Source of the DNA: Viscum album
Lineage: Eukaryota > Streptophyta > Magnoliopsida > Santalales > Viscaceae
Direction of reading: 5' to 3'
Assembly: GCA_963277665.1 (NCBI GenBank)
Contig: OY728120.1
Coordinates: 421,792,138 to 421,856,137 of the forward strand
DNA length: 64,000 bases
A program made the translations under genes and the position numbers. This document shows positions 12,885 to 27,370 of the stretch, piece after piece. The number at the start of each line of letters is the position of its first letter. Positions within the stretch are counted from its first letter, which is position 1. Under the pieces are notes generated by a model. That model searched no databases. It was not told the DNA's origin and saw nothing but the letters and a program-made list of their open reading frames with translations.

Positions 12885-14865
12885 TTAATTTAATTTTAAT
12901 TAATGATAATGTTCTCTATAGTTTAATGTTCTTTACATGGGATATGATCCAAGTTATCTATATTTATTCATTCTATTGAACATTTATTATTATTAAAATC
13001 CTATTTTTATAAAAAAATAATTTATATACAATTTGTAATAATATTATTTATTGAAATTATTAAATAAAATCATTAATTTCCATGAATATTTCTCTGATGG
13101 ATGTCTTATGATCTTATGGTACATATATTTATGATTTTAATTCTGTGTTGGGTTGTCCCATAGTTATATATACTTATAATAAATTGGTTAAATATTTATA
13201 TCTCATGAGATAATAAGGATGAGAATAGGGAGTGTATCGTGTTTAGTATGGGAATTTATTTAATATAATAGTCTGGTAGTGAACCATGACTAAGGATATG
13301 ATGTAATTCTGATGTGAACAAAATATACTCTGATCTCTATCATAATTATATATGATAGAAGTTATGACTTTCTATTAAAATGTGTATTATAAAAACATTT
13401 ATCTTATGCTAATATTATTTTTTCATGGCTACTGTTCTTTGATACATTATGATTTATGTATTATAAACATCCATACATTGTGTAATGACTCACTATTAAG
13501 ATATATTATATATAGTTTATAGTTTTAAATTAATATAAACATGTTATCATACTCCTATACCCGTTTTATGGTGATATCTACCTTAATTAACCTTACTATT
13601 CATTAGAGCTCACACTTTAATATCTTCCATTTTCCGTAGAATGAATAATTTGTTTATGTATAATATATCCCAAATGGGTTTTACTAATAAAGAAAAAAAT
13701 GGTAGATGATGTAGATCTCTTATGAAAATGTGTATATATATCCATGTTTCCAAATACAATATGCCTATATGGTCCTGACGTGTATCATAATGTTATGTAT
13801 TTAATAATAATATATAAATATATGATAATTATGTGTTAAATATATTGGTCTCTAAATTTTTACCATCATAGAAAATATAACATGCCAACAACAAGTCACC
13901 AACTCCTAATGTAAGAGATTGTATGCTACTTGGAGGCTCAACTAGTGAAATATCATACTAAGACAGCTCTAGTAGACATCAAGGATTCATGGAACCATCA
14001 TAGTGTAGGTTGATATTATAAATGTGGGTAGACGTCAAGGATTACTAGGAACAACACAGTAGAGTATTGATGAACTCATGGATTCTCTAAACTACATAGA
14101 AATATATTATTATATTTTCTTTAATAGGGTATATAATACAATATATGGATAACACTCCACTTTTTTCAAGGAAATAATTATATCACTTGTTTTATATTCT
14201 ATATATATTAAAACATTCATCATGATCACACTAATTTTATAATAAAAAAATATCTAATCTCGTGTGTGCCTTTATTTCATTGAGAGAGATGTAACAAATA
14301 GAATATTTCTTAATTAATTTATATTATTTGTTAGGGATATATTTTTAAAGATAAATATTTTATTTTGATCGCCATTGGGAACCCATTCACATGGGTAATC
14401 ATATATGGTGTAGTTTGAAGTGTTAATTCCAAAAACATTATAGAAGATCCTTATTGGAGGAAAAATAAGCGGGATTGAATACCACATAAGAAATGTTATA
14501 TAGAGATAGTTAAATTTTTACATTCAATTTATATACCAAATTATGGGGGAGGAATATAGGTTGAGGACGAATAAAATGAATATTAATAATAATTACTAAA
14601 ATGCTATATTACTAAATATGTATCCATTGTGACAGGTACCTTTAACTGGAGGTTAGATTTTGTGTGATAAACAATCACTACAGGAGATTCTGTTTAGAGA
14701 TGATGAAAATGATTCCTAGGGGATTATATCCTGTTTGGGGGTGGAATTTGGATCATTCTTCTATTAATATAGGGGAGACCATTCGGGTGTGAAAAATTAT
14801 TCCTACACAAATTAATGGGCACAATTTATGTTTACATATGAGTGATATGCGTAGTGAGATCTTCA
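12885..14865. other. Unassigned spacer between elements A2 and C
   Basis: AT-rich, with no recognised coding motif. At 13975-14050 two short segments (TAGACATCAAGGATT and TAGACGTCAAGGATT) form a small local repeat. The last 250 bp are less AT-rich. I cannot assign this stretch to any element. Confidence 0.3.
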
Positions 14866-17506
14866 CAACTGGTCCTAGAGGGACTCATGCTGTGACTACC
14901 CCAAAACCACGTCAAAGAGGCTAGGGGATGGTGAGTTGCCACATGATGGAATATCCCAAAATTGGAAGGAATTATCTTAATGTACCAATATTCATGAACA
15001 CAACGACAATCCCACACAATGATGAAATGTAAACCAACTGATGAAATCATGCCTACATCTATGATCTTGAAAATGTGTATGATATTGAAGTGATGAAAAA
15101 AGTAATGGGGCTAATACATGCCTAAGAAAATGCTAGAAATATTCCAACCTACTACAAGAGTGAGGAATAATCCAAAATAATTATCTTGGTAAAATAATAT
15201 GTCTTTCAAGATCCAACTACCAACCACCCACTCCTTGTCCTCCAAGTACACCGCCAAAAAAGGTTCATCATTATCACAAGGAATGACACAAACGTGAAAA
15301 GACTGTTCAGGTGTGAATATAAAAATTATCAGAAGGATTCCCCTATAAAATTAATAACAATTAAAATACGTATAGTCTGGTCAATATAAGATAAAACAAT
15401 CCATGTGTAACCTAATCAACACCCATATGTATTTAGGAGAGACACCACTCCACTAAGAAATAATATCAAAATGGCAGCCACGTGATTATGCTTGACACAA
15501 TGCTCATTATTGGAGAACACACTCCATGAGCCATGCTATCAACGGAGAAAGTCTAGGATGTGACTTCCTCATTGGGCTCCGTAATGAAAGCACTCTGGTA
15601 AAGGAAGGCTATGATACCCAACTAGGGGGTCATGCCCATAACTGTAAGGGGAAACCACCAACCCAATATAAATCAAACTGATATATAAGGGATCATATTT
15701 CAATGATTTTAAAACCCTATGAAAATAGAATTATAGTTGGATATAAATACAAAACTCGAGAAGGTCATGTTGGTTCCACGATCTCTAACCATGAAACAAT
15801 AGTGATAGAGGATAACACACTATCCTCATAAAGGGACCTCATAACTCAACTCAAGACATATCCTCTAAAGGGGATCACAATCCACTGATGTGGATGTAAT
15901 TTCACAATTAACCCTTGAGGTAAATAACAATGGTAAAGAAATAAACCTATAATTGTACAAACTAAAACAGTGAGGAACCTCAATAACTCTTGAAGGGAGT
16001 ACATAGTGTGTCCCATGGGGTACCTAACATGTCCTGATATCCCTAGTCATACATGTGTTGAAGACCCTCACATGATAAATAGTCTCTCAATACATGGTGT
16101 GTAGAAGGATATACATGGCGTGTAGAGATACATAGTTTCCAACATTTTTCGCCTTGTTGTTTCCTTCTACCAAATCCAAATCTATGAAAAGGTCAATGTA
16201 CACCAAGCAGATTCTGTGTGGCAGTACTTGGTGTGTCTGTTCCCATTTACTCGAAGTCATGTCCATGTACACCCGAAGTACATGATGAGTCACCTGGGGA
16301 TGGTCATAAGATTTTTTATAGTGTTCGAACATTGTGTGATCCTTATCTTCAACCAAAAACCCTATACACTGTTGGAGGGGCCCACAAGCCATGTAATCCC
16401 TGATTACAATATGTGGCCTTGGAGATTTTCTAGAATCACATATTCTTCCTCCAGTACATTGGACAATGTTGTGGCCCTAAATCTAATGGTACTCATTCCC
16501 TGAAACAGAATATCAATTTTTTATCCATTTCATAACAAAATCAAGGTGTTCTATCTCAAAATACTCTTGTAAAATAGATCAAATATTTATTCCTCATCGT
16601 GTTATGATGATTATAGAAGAATGAATAATCAAGAGTCACACATCATCCAATTTTATAATCCATGATCTATGATATCCGATCATTTCTCATAGAAATAGGT
16701 GTGCAATGATCGATTGAATGTGAATATTTGAGTCACATGTCAATTGAAGATTGTCCATGAAGAACAATGAATCATATGAGAAATGAACCAAAAATGAGAG
16801 GGATTACCATCCATCATTATTCATGTCAATCTCAATTAATTTCATTAATATACATAATGAATAATTTCAAATTAATTTTCCCATATCACCCTGTAATAGA
16901 TCCACCCTATAATGGGAACAATCGAAAAATCAATATGTTCTTCGATTCATTTCTGTTCATCTCCAAAAGTAATGATATGTAATTAAAAAAGTTAAAATCA
17001 TTTCATATGAATAATTTTTCATCACTGATTAGTAATATATTTTTCATTCTCTCTGATGGAGAGATCTTTTTAATTCAAGGTTTCATCGATCGATCATCGA
17101 TCCATTATCATGTCATCATTCTCTTGATTGAATTATCTAAATATCTCTCCAATAGTCCACGAATGCCTCACGGGTAATGAGGCTAACCGAGTATTTACCA
17201 CATAAAAATCCCTTTAATGATTTAAGAATTACTTCATCAGTGAAAAGAAGTAAAATAATTATATGTATCTAATTTATTAATTGGCACACCTGTGATGAAT
17301 TTTCCCCAAATGACATAGGATGACAAATGTTAGGACACAAAAAGGGTAAAACCAACTTTTTAAACTCAACAGGGCCCTCATATTTCTGATCAGAGGACAT
17401 ATTTATATGTTATTCAACTTTCATATAAATCCATGCACACTTGATATTTAATATTTAATATATTTTAATCATTTATTCAAGGAAAATAAGGCCTTATAAT
17501 TTCACA
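14866..17506 (-). repeat. 3' LTR of gypsy element C (minus strand)
   Basis: This matches 22201-24882 in the same orientation, for example GGAATATCCCA near 14950 and 22280, and the block at 16940-17506 against 24330-24882 (both with AAAACCAAC then TTTTAAACTCA, and AATATTTAATATATTT near the end). On the minus strand it begins TGTGAAATTATAAGGCC. Length is about 2.64 kb. The left edge was set by alignment to the other LTR and is approximate. Open frames at 16087-16503 are not coding. Confidence 0.7.
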
Positions 17507-20500
17507 TCAACTCTGTTCATGGTATAAAAATTAATTCATGTAATATATCAAAACTAAAAAAGAAAATATGAGATGATAAAATCTCCCCACCAAAGGGATT
17601 TTCATCTGCCAAAAAATAGAAACTAATCAAAGAGATGGGGGTAATTGGATCACATCGGAGTCTCCCAATCTGGGCATCTCTCCTGAAGGTTTCCATGCTA
17701 CCACAATACATTGAAAAGGGGAATCGATCACCCAAAGTGGATCCTCCACTTTCTATCCTCAATTTCTACCATGAAGACATCAATCCTTGTTCCATACATG
17801 ATGTACTACTCACCCCAGTTGATAATGTTTGATTATTTAATGCATGTACCTCATCAGCTATGACACATGGAAGACGTCATCTACCCAATCTTACTATGGA
17901 TGTAGAGATAATAGGTACACCACCTCACAGTATTTTCACATTATATATAAAGGGAAAACAAACCACATAGATAGTTTTCCATCACATCTAACTCTCCTTA
18001 ATCCATGTCAAGATAATACTTATAGAAACCCATAGTCTCCACCCAAAAATCCCAAAATATCCATCACAAATTAGTTTTTGAATTATGTTAGATATGTGAT
18101 GACATAATACTCTATTAGAATATATGCAGTATCTTTGTTTTAGCTATCACCAATAGAGGTCCCATGAGTGTTGACTCACCTGGGTAAGTATGAAAAAGTG
18201 GTGACCTGTTGGGTCTCCTGATAAAATCATCGAATGGTTCCATACCGATCATGGAATTGTAGTTGTTGTTGTACAAAAACGATAATAGTGGTAGTTGATC
18301 CTATAAACTAGAGAAAATTTATAACATGAAATCTCATAGCATGTTTTATAGAACATGAATGGTCTGTTATTTCAGGCAATCAGTTTCTGGGTGATGCATT
18401 ATACTCAAACCAAAATGGGACCCAATCGCCTCATATATTCCCTTTAATAACTAACTTGTGAAGAAAGAATCAAGATAAAAAACAATAATTGATGTCAATC
18501 CATGGATTCAATATATTCCAGGAACATATAGCTTCCATATTATATCTAATGAATTTTTGTATCGAATATCTAGAAACTAGGAATACATGATCAGTCGATT
18601 AAAATCCCCCATATAGAACAAAGCCCATGGGTCGTATTTGGTAATAATTTCATGATGTCTATAATAATCAAATACCACATACATTATGGCCTCTCAAGGG
18701 GTTGATCAAAACCCTCTATAACATGATATTCATCCATCACTTTCTAAAAATTAAGGCATATAATTATAAACTATGTATCTCATTTATTATACCATAGCCA
18801 CCAAAACTAACCTCAATGTCCTTCGGTTATCATTCCACACATGGATGTAGCATGAAAATAGTCATAAGAAACTCCCTCATTATCTCCTCTCATAATGTAA
18901 TAGGTACCATCTTCCATCCTTTGAAAAAGGATTACTTTCTCCCCACCTATAAAAAATTCATCATGGGCATGGAGTTTGGATGTTTATGAATGTAGGTTCT
19001 CACCGTCAAAATCCCCCAGTTGTACCTCCAAGACATTCATTAAGAGAGGAGGGGGGAAATTCATCATCTGGAGTAATGTTTTTCCATCCACATCCAAAGA
19101 GGATAACTGTAACGTGGGTAACTAATGTGATGCCTCATTTAAAAACTTCTTAATTAGATCTCCTACAGAGACAATATTACACGACATTCTGGTTCCCTTG
19201 ATTGTAGAGAATCTAAATACCATAGTCCTAGAGTAACTCTACTCATCTCTTATGTCTCATGTTATGATTCATCTAAGAGAATAATTATTTGAGACTCTCA
19301 GGGTCCTTTGATATGTTAAATTTTCCCCTCAGAAGGTATATTTTCCATATCTTCAATGTAAAAACAACTACTGTTAGGTCATGGTTATGATTCACATAGT
19401 TGGGATTGTGTGGTCTCAACTACCGTGAAACAAATGGAATTACTTCTTACCTATACATAAGAAAAAAACTATGGATGGTTCCTGATTGATCACAAAATAT
19501 GGCATACATGAAAACCTCTTCTAGTAACCACAATATGGGAGTATGCTTCATCCTCTTCTGTAGCTACTGAAAGCACTAATTGCACTTTTCATTACACGTG
19601 AAAAGATTACCCATTCAATTAGCAGTTTTTATGGGTCTCTCTATTCTAGAGAACATAGGTACAGACATCCAATGGTACCCATCCATATCAAGGGATCTCT
19701 GCACCTCAGTAACACTATTTTTAGGATCCCAATAAACCAATTCATCATACTTCACTAGATCCACTGCAACTACTGCTTGTAAGATAATGTGTCCTATAAA
19801 ATGGACCTCTAGAGTAAAAAACTGACACATTTATAGGTTCTCATAATGTTGGTGCTCTCATTGTGTGTCTAAGAACATACATAAATTTATTTTTTTCCAT
19901 TCGAGTGATGCTTAATACACTAGGATGTCATAGATGAAGACTACCATGAACCAGTAATAGAATAGAAGAGCAATATGGGTTATGATTCCAGTGAACCTAG
20001 ATGTGGAATTCATAATGAAAAATGGAATCACAAAGTATTTATTGTGTCCATAAAAATATATTAGGGTCATATTTTGTTTTTCCTCATCTCGTACATGTAG
20101 ATGGGGATATCCTGATATGATTCCAATCTTAGAGAACTATCGCATCCATTTCATATGTTCAAAGTGGTCGTCGATCTTCATAAGTGGATACTATTCCTTC
20201 ACAGTAATTTGGTTCATGTACTAATAATCCTCACATAACCTTATACTCTTGTATTCCTTGTTGAAAAAAATCTAGATGTATCAAGGGTATGAAATTCGGT
20301 CTCATAAATAAATTAATCTATAAGTCATCTAACTACATCCTCATCTCTCTATGCTCTATGTTAGCCATCTAATATGATTATGTCTATATCGATGTCATCC
20401 CAGGGTGTTTATTAATGTATAATTCAATCACTCGGTCGGGTGATAATCTTATAACATTTTCTAGAAATATGTCCTCATAGTCTTCAACCACTAAAGGAAA

Positions 20501-20980
20501 CTAGGAACTCACAACATCCACTACATCAATGTTTAAGCAATACAAATTATTATTAATTGGTTGAACCTTATTATGAAAGAGTCCATCAAACACTTTCTAG
20601 GTTTTCATTTCTATGAAAATGGACAACATGTCCCCATCCCTATGAAAACACTACCTCCTATGCCTAAAACAGTCAATATAGTCCTGAAATGTAGATAGAA
20701 AATCCATACCTAAGATGATGTCGTAATCCCACATTTCAAAAATAAATTGATCAATACAAAACTATCACCTATAAGCCTCATATTTCATTTTCATCACATG
20801 TGTGAAATCACTGAGTCACTTCCCATCACAATCTCAAACTACAAGGATTGAGTCAAAAGATCAAATGGGATATCTAAATCTTGAGACAATGAAGCAGAAA
20901 TGAAGGAATTGATATCACATGTGTCTATCAATACTACAACTATTGTAGAAAATGCAAAAAAATTACCATGTATCATCACA
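17507..20980 (-). pseudogene. pol: Broken pol of Ty3/gypsy element C (minus strand)
   Basis: Reading right to left on the minus strand, protease is at about 20885-20930 (V-L-I-D-T-C-D-I-N-S-F-I-S-A-S). The RT catalytic segment is at 19918-19950 (F-M-V-V-F-I-Y-D-I-L-V-Y, where the first Asp of the D-D pair is Tyr). The RT thumb is at 19615-19830 (E-V-H-F-I-G-H-I, V-A-V-D, S-V-T-E-V-Q, F-S-R-I). Integrase is at about 18200-18450 (H-H-P-E-T-D-C, then a Y-N-N-N-Y..I-G-M-E-P block). A short end similar to pol C-termini (E-N-P-F-G-G-E-I-L) lies near 17580. The order is the Ty3/gypsy order. Active-site Gly and Asp are substituted and there are many stops, so it is dead. Confidence 0.82.
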
Positions 20981-20989
20981 TGATCCTTG

Positions 20990-22150
20990 TTATCATTGGC
21001 CACCATATCTTGTATCTGGCCACACCCCTTCCCACAAGATCTCTGAGCATGGCCTGGACCACATGTAGTTGTTGTTGTAATATGTCATACCACTAACCGC
21101 TTCATATTTCCATACCAACTCATCTTTTATTCCCACTTCCATATTGACCACCCTGCTCCTACCTCTATATCTTTCTTGGAGGTCCCTCAACGGTCTCATG
21201 GTTAGATACATGATGGTTCGAGCAATATCCTTCCACATGTCCCTATCCATCAAAGAAGAACACCACCTATTTGTTGGATGATACGTGCAACGCTCAGATC
21301 CCTACACTGATGACCTTGAGTCCTTGTATCTTTTCCTAAATAATCTGAAAAACTTGTATCCATATGAATTCAGTAGGCTTGATTCTGATGAGGTCTTAAT
21401 TATTTGGAGAATATGCTCAGGTATGCATATTGATCGCAATGTGTCCAGATAGAAATCCTCTGTGAAGAGACGCTTGAATTCAGTCTATGAGAGAGTTTAT
21501 TCATCATGTTACTAACAAACCAAGCAACCCATTCTACACAAATATCCATGACGAAGACATGAAACCTGGTCTATGATATGATCAGCATTTGTCCTCCAAA
21601 GTTGTAAAATTCGAGTGAATTCCTCTTGCCAGTCCTCAGCCACCTGGGGGTCTAAAACACCCGGAAACGGAGGAGGTCACAACATATTAAACTAGGGATT
21701 CAATCAAACTGTGTGAAACATCAAATTATAGTGCCAGTAATAGCTTATTCTTAATATGTTGTGGTATATCTATTAAACCAACCGGAGGATATATCTCATG
21801 TAATGCCCCTATATTGATGCCTTGTCCCATGGTTGATCATCATCTTTATCAAATTTTTAAATCCTGGATTTTTTTCTATATGGAGGAATCCAGAAATAAA
21901 ATATGATGTTCCATGGGCATAAGTGTATATTTTGGGAGTTTAATCAAGATTTAAATGGAGTGTAGAAACATTCATATATGATGGATGTACCATTTATTCC
22001 TTGTAACAATTCTTCACATGCACTGATTAAAAAGGTAGGTGATTATAGTCTTGATGTATTGATAAAATTGTTTACGCACCAGCACTAGAGTCACTAGCTC
22101 GAATTCTAAACTCAAAACATATAATAATATTTCCCCAAACCAATTATAAT
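20990..22150 (-). pseudogene. gag: Broken gag of element C (minus strand)
   Basis: A capsid-type start near 21640-21670 reads P-P-F-P-G-V-L-D-P-Q-V-A-E-D-W, matching the P-P-x-F-x-G-x-x-D-P opening of plant gypsy gag. A degenerate Zn-knuckle near 21230-21270 keeps only G-H and the final Cys. Q-Q-Q-L and D-N-K-D-H-V-M-I-H-G-N-F-F-A-F lead into the protease. The open frame at 20993-21253 overlaps this but is not the gag frame throughout. Confidence 0.72.
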
Positions 22151-22180
22151 GACTTTTGGTCATAAATTATAACAAACCAT

Positions 22181-22192
22181 ACTCTGATACCA
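22181..22192 (-). other. Primer-binding site of element C
   Basis: TGGTATCAGAGT on the minus strand matches the initiator-Met primer site at 11 of 12 bases. It sits 8 bases inside the LTR edge as drawn and fixes the orientation of the element. Confidence 0.85.
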
Positions 22193-22200
22193 ATCTTTCA

Positions 22201-24882
22201 TGATGTGTCCCGAAGGGGTTTGGGTCATGACTACCTCATGCTCGCCTCAATTATGATTGGGGATGGAGGAAAGCACTGAGATGGAATATCCCACAAATAT
22301 ATGGAATTGTTCTAATTAACCTACGTACATACAGACATCGCAAGACCACAAAATTTGGAAATTTAAAACAACTGAATGAATGAATTCTGACATATAATAT
22401 CTGACAGTAGATTATGATAGAAAAGTCATAAAAATATTTATGGGTAAAACATCATGCCTAAATCAAAAATGTAAATTTTCCAACCATATATAAGGGATAA
22501 TACCATGTCATAAAATGGCTCATTCTAGACCCCATTTTTGTTCAAGCCCTTGTTATAATCCACCCACTCCCTGCACACATCGTTCACTATAAAAAACAAA
22601 CTTTATCTGGACAATTAATGATAGTTGTGGGCATAACCCATGTAACAGTGAGTATATAAAAACATAGTAGGACATCTGAAAAAAATAAACATGAATAAAT
22701 AAGATTATTTATATCCAAAAAAGATATAACTGACTTTGTATAATAGAAAAAATCCAAATATACTCAGGAGAGACACCACACCACATTGTTTTCCTTACCA
22801 AATGATAGCTATAGGATTCTAATCAATGAAACACTCTTTCTTGGGGATCAAACTCTTTGATCCATTACATAATCAGAAACACTCAATGATAAGTTACAAT
22901 TCATTGGTCCAGGACCAATGAAATCATTATGATATAATATGACTATGAAACACTGTTACAAGGTCACACCTAGAACGGCTGGGGCACACCACCTACCTAA
23001 TCTGAATGAATTCACTATATATTGGATTTTATATAAATGATTACATTAAATTGTTGATACTAAAATCATTTTACAGTATAAAATCTATGATTATGGAGTT
23101 AATGTTGATTCCACAAACTCTAACAAGGTAACAAACGTGAAAGAAGATCACACTACAGTGTCATTAAGGGAAACCACTACACTATCTGAGACATAACCTC
23201 TAGAGAAGATCACAATCCAGTGTGGTGGATGTAATTTCACGATGTAACCTCAAGGGAATGAACCTAGAGAACACAGACAACCAATAATATTTTAAAATTA
23301 AAAAAAATTAAATAGCCTCAAAAACACTTAATGGATGTACACATCTTGTTCTATGTGGTACATGACATGTCCATCTATCACTAGTCCTCCCCTATGGGAG
23401 ATCCTCACATGACATGTAGTCTCCATATACACGTCATGTAGAAGAATATACATCGTTTTTAGAGACAGGTGGAATCCTTACTAGGTCACATATCAATTTC
23501 TATGAACTGAATCAATTTCTGTGTACCGATCTGAGTTTTCCATGACGTCTAAGTGTGGGAGTACATGACGTGTTTGTTCTCATGTACTCCAAGATGTGTC
23601 CATGTACATACAAAGTACATGTTCAGTCAACCAGGGAGGGTAAAACTATATGTGATAGTGGTCACATGTCATTTGATCTTTACCATTATTTTAAAACCAT
23701 ATATCTATCTATAGGGGACCCACATGTTGTGTAATGCTTAATTACTTACCATGTTCTATGGGATTTTCTAGAATCTCATATCATTCCTTCTGTTGATCAG
23801 CCTATTCCAAATCCCGTGATCTGGTGGAATTTATTCCATAAAGATGTATTTCCAAATTCATTTTTGTTGGCTTTCAGCAAATCAACCAGTTTCATAGCTA
23901 GATATTCTTGAAAAATGGATTGAATTATAGAACCTTGTCGTGTGCTAAAGAACGCCTAAGAACATGAAATAAAGAATCATATATCATCTGATTCACCCCA
24001 TATCAATATTCAAAACCTCTTTATTTCATTCCTAACTCATATTTAAGATATCATATTCTTTTTCAATGAAACTGGTTTGCAAAAAATTATTGTTATGAAA
24101 TAGTCTAGTTGCGAACCAAAGGTAAAACACCAGTGATGATAGATGACTCAGTGGAAAAAAGCACAATAAATTTGAGGGATGAACCTCTATTCATGTTTGT
24201 ATTGATCTCGATTCATCTATATAAGATACAAAATGAATTATTTTTAATTAATTTTCCAAGATAACCTCATATTAAACTCATCATATATGACGATCTGTCT
24301 ACAAATCAATCTGTTTGTTGATTGAGTTGTATTCATTATTGAAATTAATAACGGGGATTTAAACAAAATTATACACATATCCAACATAGATTTGGTTCTA
24401 TATATGATGCATAATGGGGTTTTCATGATTTTCGTTGGTGAGAGCTATCAAATCTAAGGTTGTGTTGATCGAACATTGATGCCCAATAATGTTTCCATTC
24501 TAATTAGAGAATTCCCTAGAGATCTCTCTGACGTCCTCTAATGACTCTAGGGTTATGATGATTACCCTTTAATTTGATCATATATCTTTTTTAATTATTA
24601 TAAAATAATTGTGTCATAGAAATGAAATGAAATAATTTTATTTAAATATTACTCTCATTTCGGCATCGGTGTTGTCTTTCCAACAAACAACACGTTCCAA
24701 AAAAATAATGTTTCCTATAGGTTAAAACCAACATTTTAAACTCACTGATTCCCTGAAATTTATGATATGGGAACTAGTTTAAAATATATTCCACTTTCTT
24801 ATTAAAACCACATGGACATGATAATTAATATTTAATATATTTCAAACATTTTTTGAGCACATCAGGCATCATAATATCACGA
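22201..24882 (-). repeat. 5' LTR of gypsy element C (minus strand)
   Basis: Partner of 14866-17506. On the minus strand it starts near GTGATATTATGATGCC (the terminal TG has decayed) and ends GGACACATCA next to the primer site. It contains paired TACAYG-type palindromes at 23406, 23428 and 23449. No convincing 5-bp target duplication was found (TGTCC on the right, CTTCA on the left). Confidence 0.7.
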
Positions 24883-25400
24883 TGTCCTATCGCTTGGTAT
24901 TTAAAATAACACATTTAATATCCAAAAATATGACTCAAAAAATTATAGATTTTATAAAGAGTTAAATAACTCTTGTGGTTAAGATTTCTTAAATCATGAA
25001 TGTTGATAGAACAAGGTGAAAATTTGTAATGATTTTACTCTAGTGGAGAAATGAAAAATTCATAATATGTGAGAGACTTTAATGTATTGTTTAAACATAC
25101 CCTAGGTGGAATATTGATGATCTAAAATATTATGTGTTTATGGTCATATATATTTTATAATAAAATGTTGGTAATGTTTTATGGTCAAATAGCTTATAAC
25201 ATGGGATGCACATTTTATGCTTGTATACCAAGAACCAGTGGGTTGTTGCTTTTTTGGATATCTTGTGAGGACCGTGGTTACATGTTTTTGGTCACAGAAC
25301 ACAGATTGTGGGATGATGTATTAATAAGATCATATAGTATATATAAGGGAATTTGGGACATTACTACTATCACTAGAAAATCACCCTACTAATGATAAAT
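24883..25400 (+). other. Spacer with one unidentified 86-codon open frame
   Basis: Between element C and repeat D. The open frame at 25132-25392 contains M-F-Y-G-Q-I-A-Y-N-M-G-C and S-C-E-D-R-G-Y-M-F. I do not recognise a family, and in AT-rich DNA of this length it may be chance. Confidence 0.25.
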
Positions 25401-27370
25401 ATAACTTGGAGGTACATTATTACACATAAATATAATCACCAATATTTTGTCCATTTATAATCGAATCTGGTTCTTATACAGAGAAAATATTTGACTAGAT
25501 ATTTATCAGGTAAAATAGAGAGAGAAATCATATTTTGTAATTGGAATCCTCGCCAAAATTGGGGAATGTTCTCATTACTAGATTATAATTGTGAAAACCT
25601 GAATATATATAACATTTTCATCATTAGTAGAGAATTCTAATTATTTTAACCATCCAAATATATCAATTTGATATCATTTTCATTATTTTTTTATTTATGT
25701 GGTTTCTTGAATTAAAATCTGAAAATTACATTATTCTGAAATGTTATCGTATTTTATTTACATTGGTATTTTCAGTAGATGTTGTAAAATATTATTCCAA
25801 TTTTAGTGTCTTTTTGTTAGGATTCCTTATGTTATTGTCTCCAAGATGTAATTTTTGATGTAGAGATGGTTCAAATAACTGGAGGACCATAAAAATAATA
25901 GAGTTGAATTTTTTTAGGTGGATAGCTTATAACAGACCTATAGAAAATAGGAAGAAATCATGCTACACAACTTCATTTTAGGACAATCTAGTTGGATATG
26001 AAAGGGGTCTATTATAAGAGCTTCTCCATTAAGTTTAATGTATTTATGAATTCATTAACGGTTATATTAAATGATAATATTCAATGAATGATTCTGGAAT
26101 CATTCATCTAGAATAAAATATTATATTAAATTGGCTATAATTTCTACTATGTGTATAGAATGGAGCTGGAATTCTATGGGAGAGTGGAAAATATATTTTG
26201 GAAAAAAATTATAGAAGAATGTTCTCTATTATTCATTAAAAACTATTCAGTTCCTCAAAAAAAATCCATATATTAAATCTAAAATAGTAATTTCTAATGT
26301 TGATCACTCATTATATCCCAAACCATATTAAAGGTCATTTATGATGTCGTGAAGCCTCTTCCATTCCTATAAATACAAATATATTGGTGCATTTTATGGA
26401 ATATATTTTATAGGGAAATATACGAATTAAATCAATTCTTTAGGACATTAATTTCAATTCCATTTATTTTTGGCTAATTTTCTAATGTAACATGAATTAT
26501 TATTTTAATTAATGTGCTTCCATTTATTTTTCCATCAATTTTTTTCTCTTCAATACCTAATCTCATTTTCTCCCTTCTATGACTATGTGATGATCTCTTT
26601 TAACTATTAAATGGAATGTGATTGACTCTATCCTAGTCCCTGGGGTAGGATTCATAGTTTTATTCAAAAACTCTCATCAATTAAAAATGTTTTATATCAA
26701 TTTGATGTGGTTGGGACACTATTACACCATGTTGGAGGAAATTCACCATGTTGGAGGCAATTCACCATGAAATTATATTCAATTACATTCATTTTAAATA
26801 ATTATTTATATTCCCTACCTTCTCTAAAGAAAACCCTTCATGTAGTATATTTGGGGTTCCCAGAAGGGATGAAATAGTATTAGGAGGAGCCAAGTCTATT
26901 TAGAAAATGCATTCTCGATTGAGGAGTTATCCTATTTGACAATTGGAGGATGTGGGTTTTGGTATGCTAAAGGAATGAAAAAGTCACACACTCAATAAAT
27001 AATTGGAATGTAATTAATAAATGATATTTAATAACATTATTTATCAAACTTATTTTAAACATTAAAAATAAAATGAATGAACTCATGTAATAATCTTATA
27101 AACTAAGGACATTATTCCCTAAAATCATTTTTATAGTGTATGTATCTATATGTTGGATAGATTTTTTCTTTATTAAATTTAAATTTCATACATTAAAATC
27201 ACACAAAAATTATATTTCTTTTATAAAGAAATAAAAACATAAAAAATAATTATATTAGATGAATTATTATTAGTAATTGAACCAACTACAATACTCCTCA
27301 AGTGAGATTACCTTATAAAGCCTCTATAATATATTTGGAAAATTAAATTTCATTGTCCAAAACCTATGAT
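25400..27370 (+). repeat. Repeat D, left copy (probable LTR of an older element)
   Basis: Clearly similar, in the same orientation, to about 40620-42300. Landmarks: AAATCTGAAAATT (25715) against AAATGTGAAAATT (40781); GGTCATTTATG (26333 against 41402); TATAAATA (26368 against 41437); TTGGGGTT..AGAAGGGATGAAA (26851 against 41893); AAGTGAGA (27300 against 42242). Spacing of the landmarks is nearly constant at about 15.0 kb. A TATA box at the same place in both copies favours LTRs, but TG..CA ends and a primer site could not be located. Confidence 0.6.

Noticed and set aside
16087..16503. Overlapping open frames on both strands near 16.2 kb
   Set aside because: They lie inside the 3' LTR of element C, on conflicting strands and without motifs.
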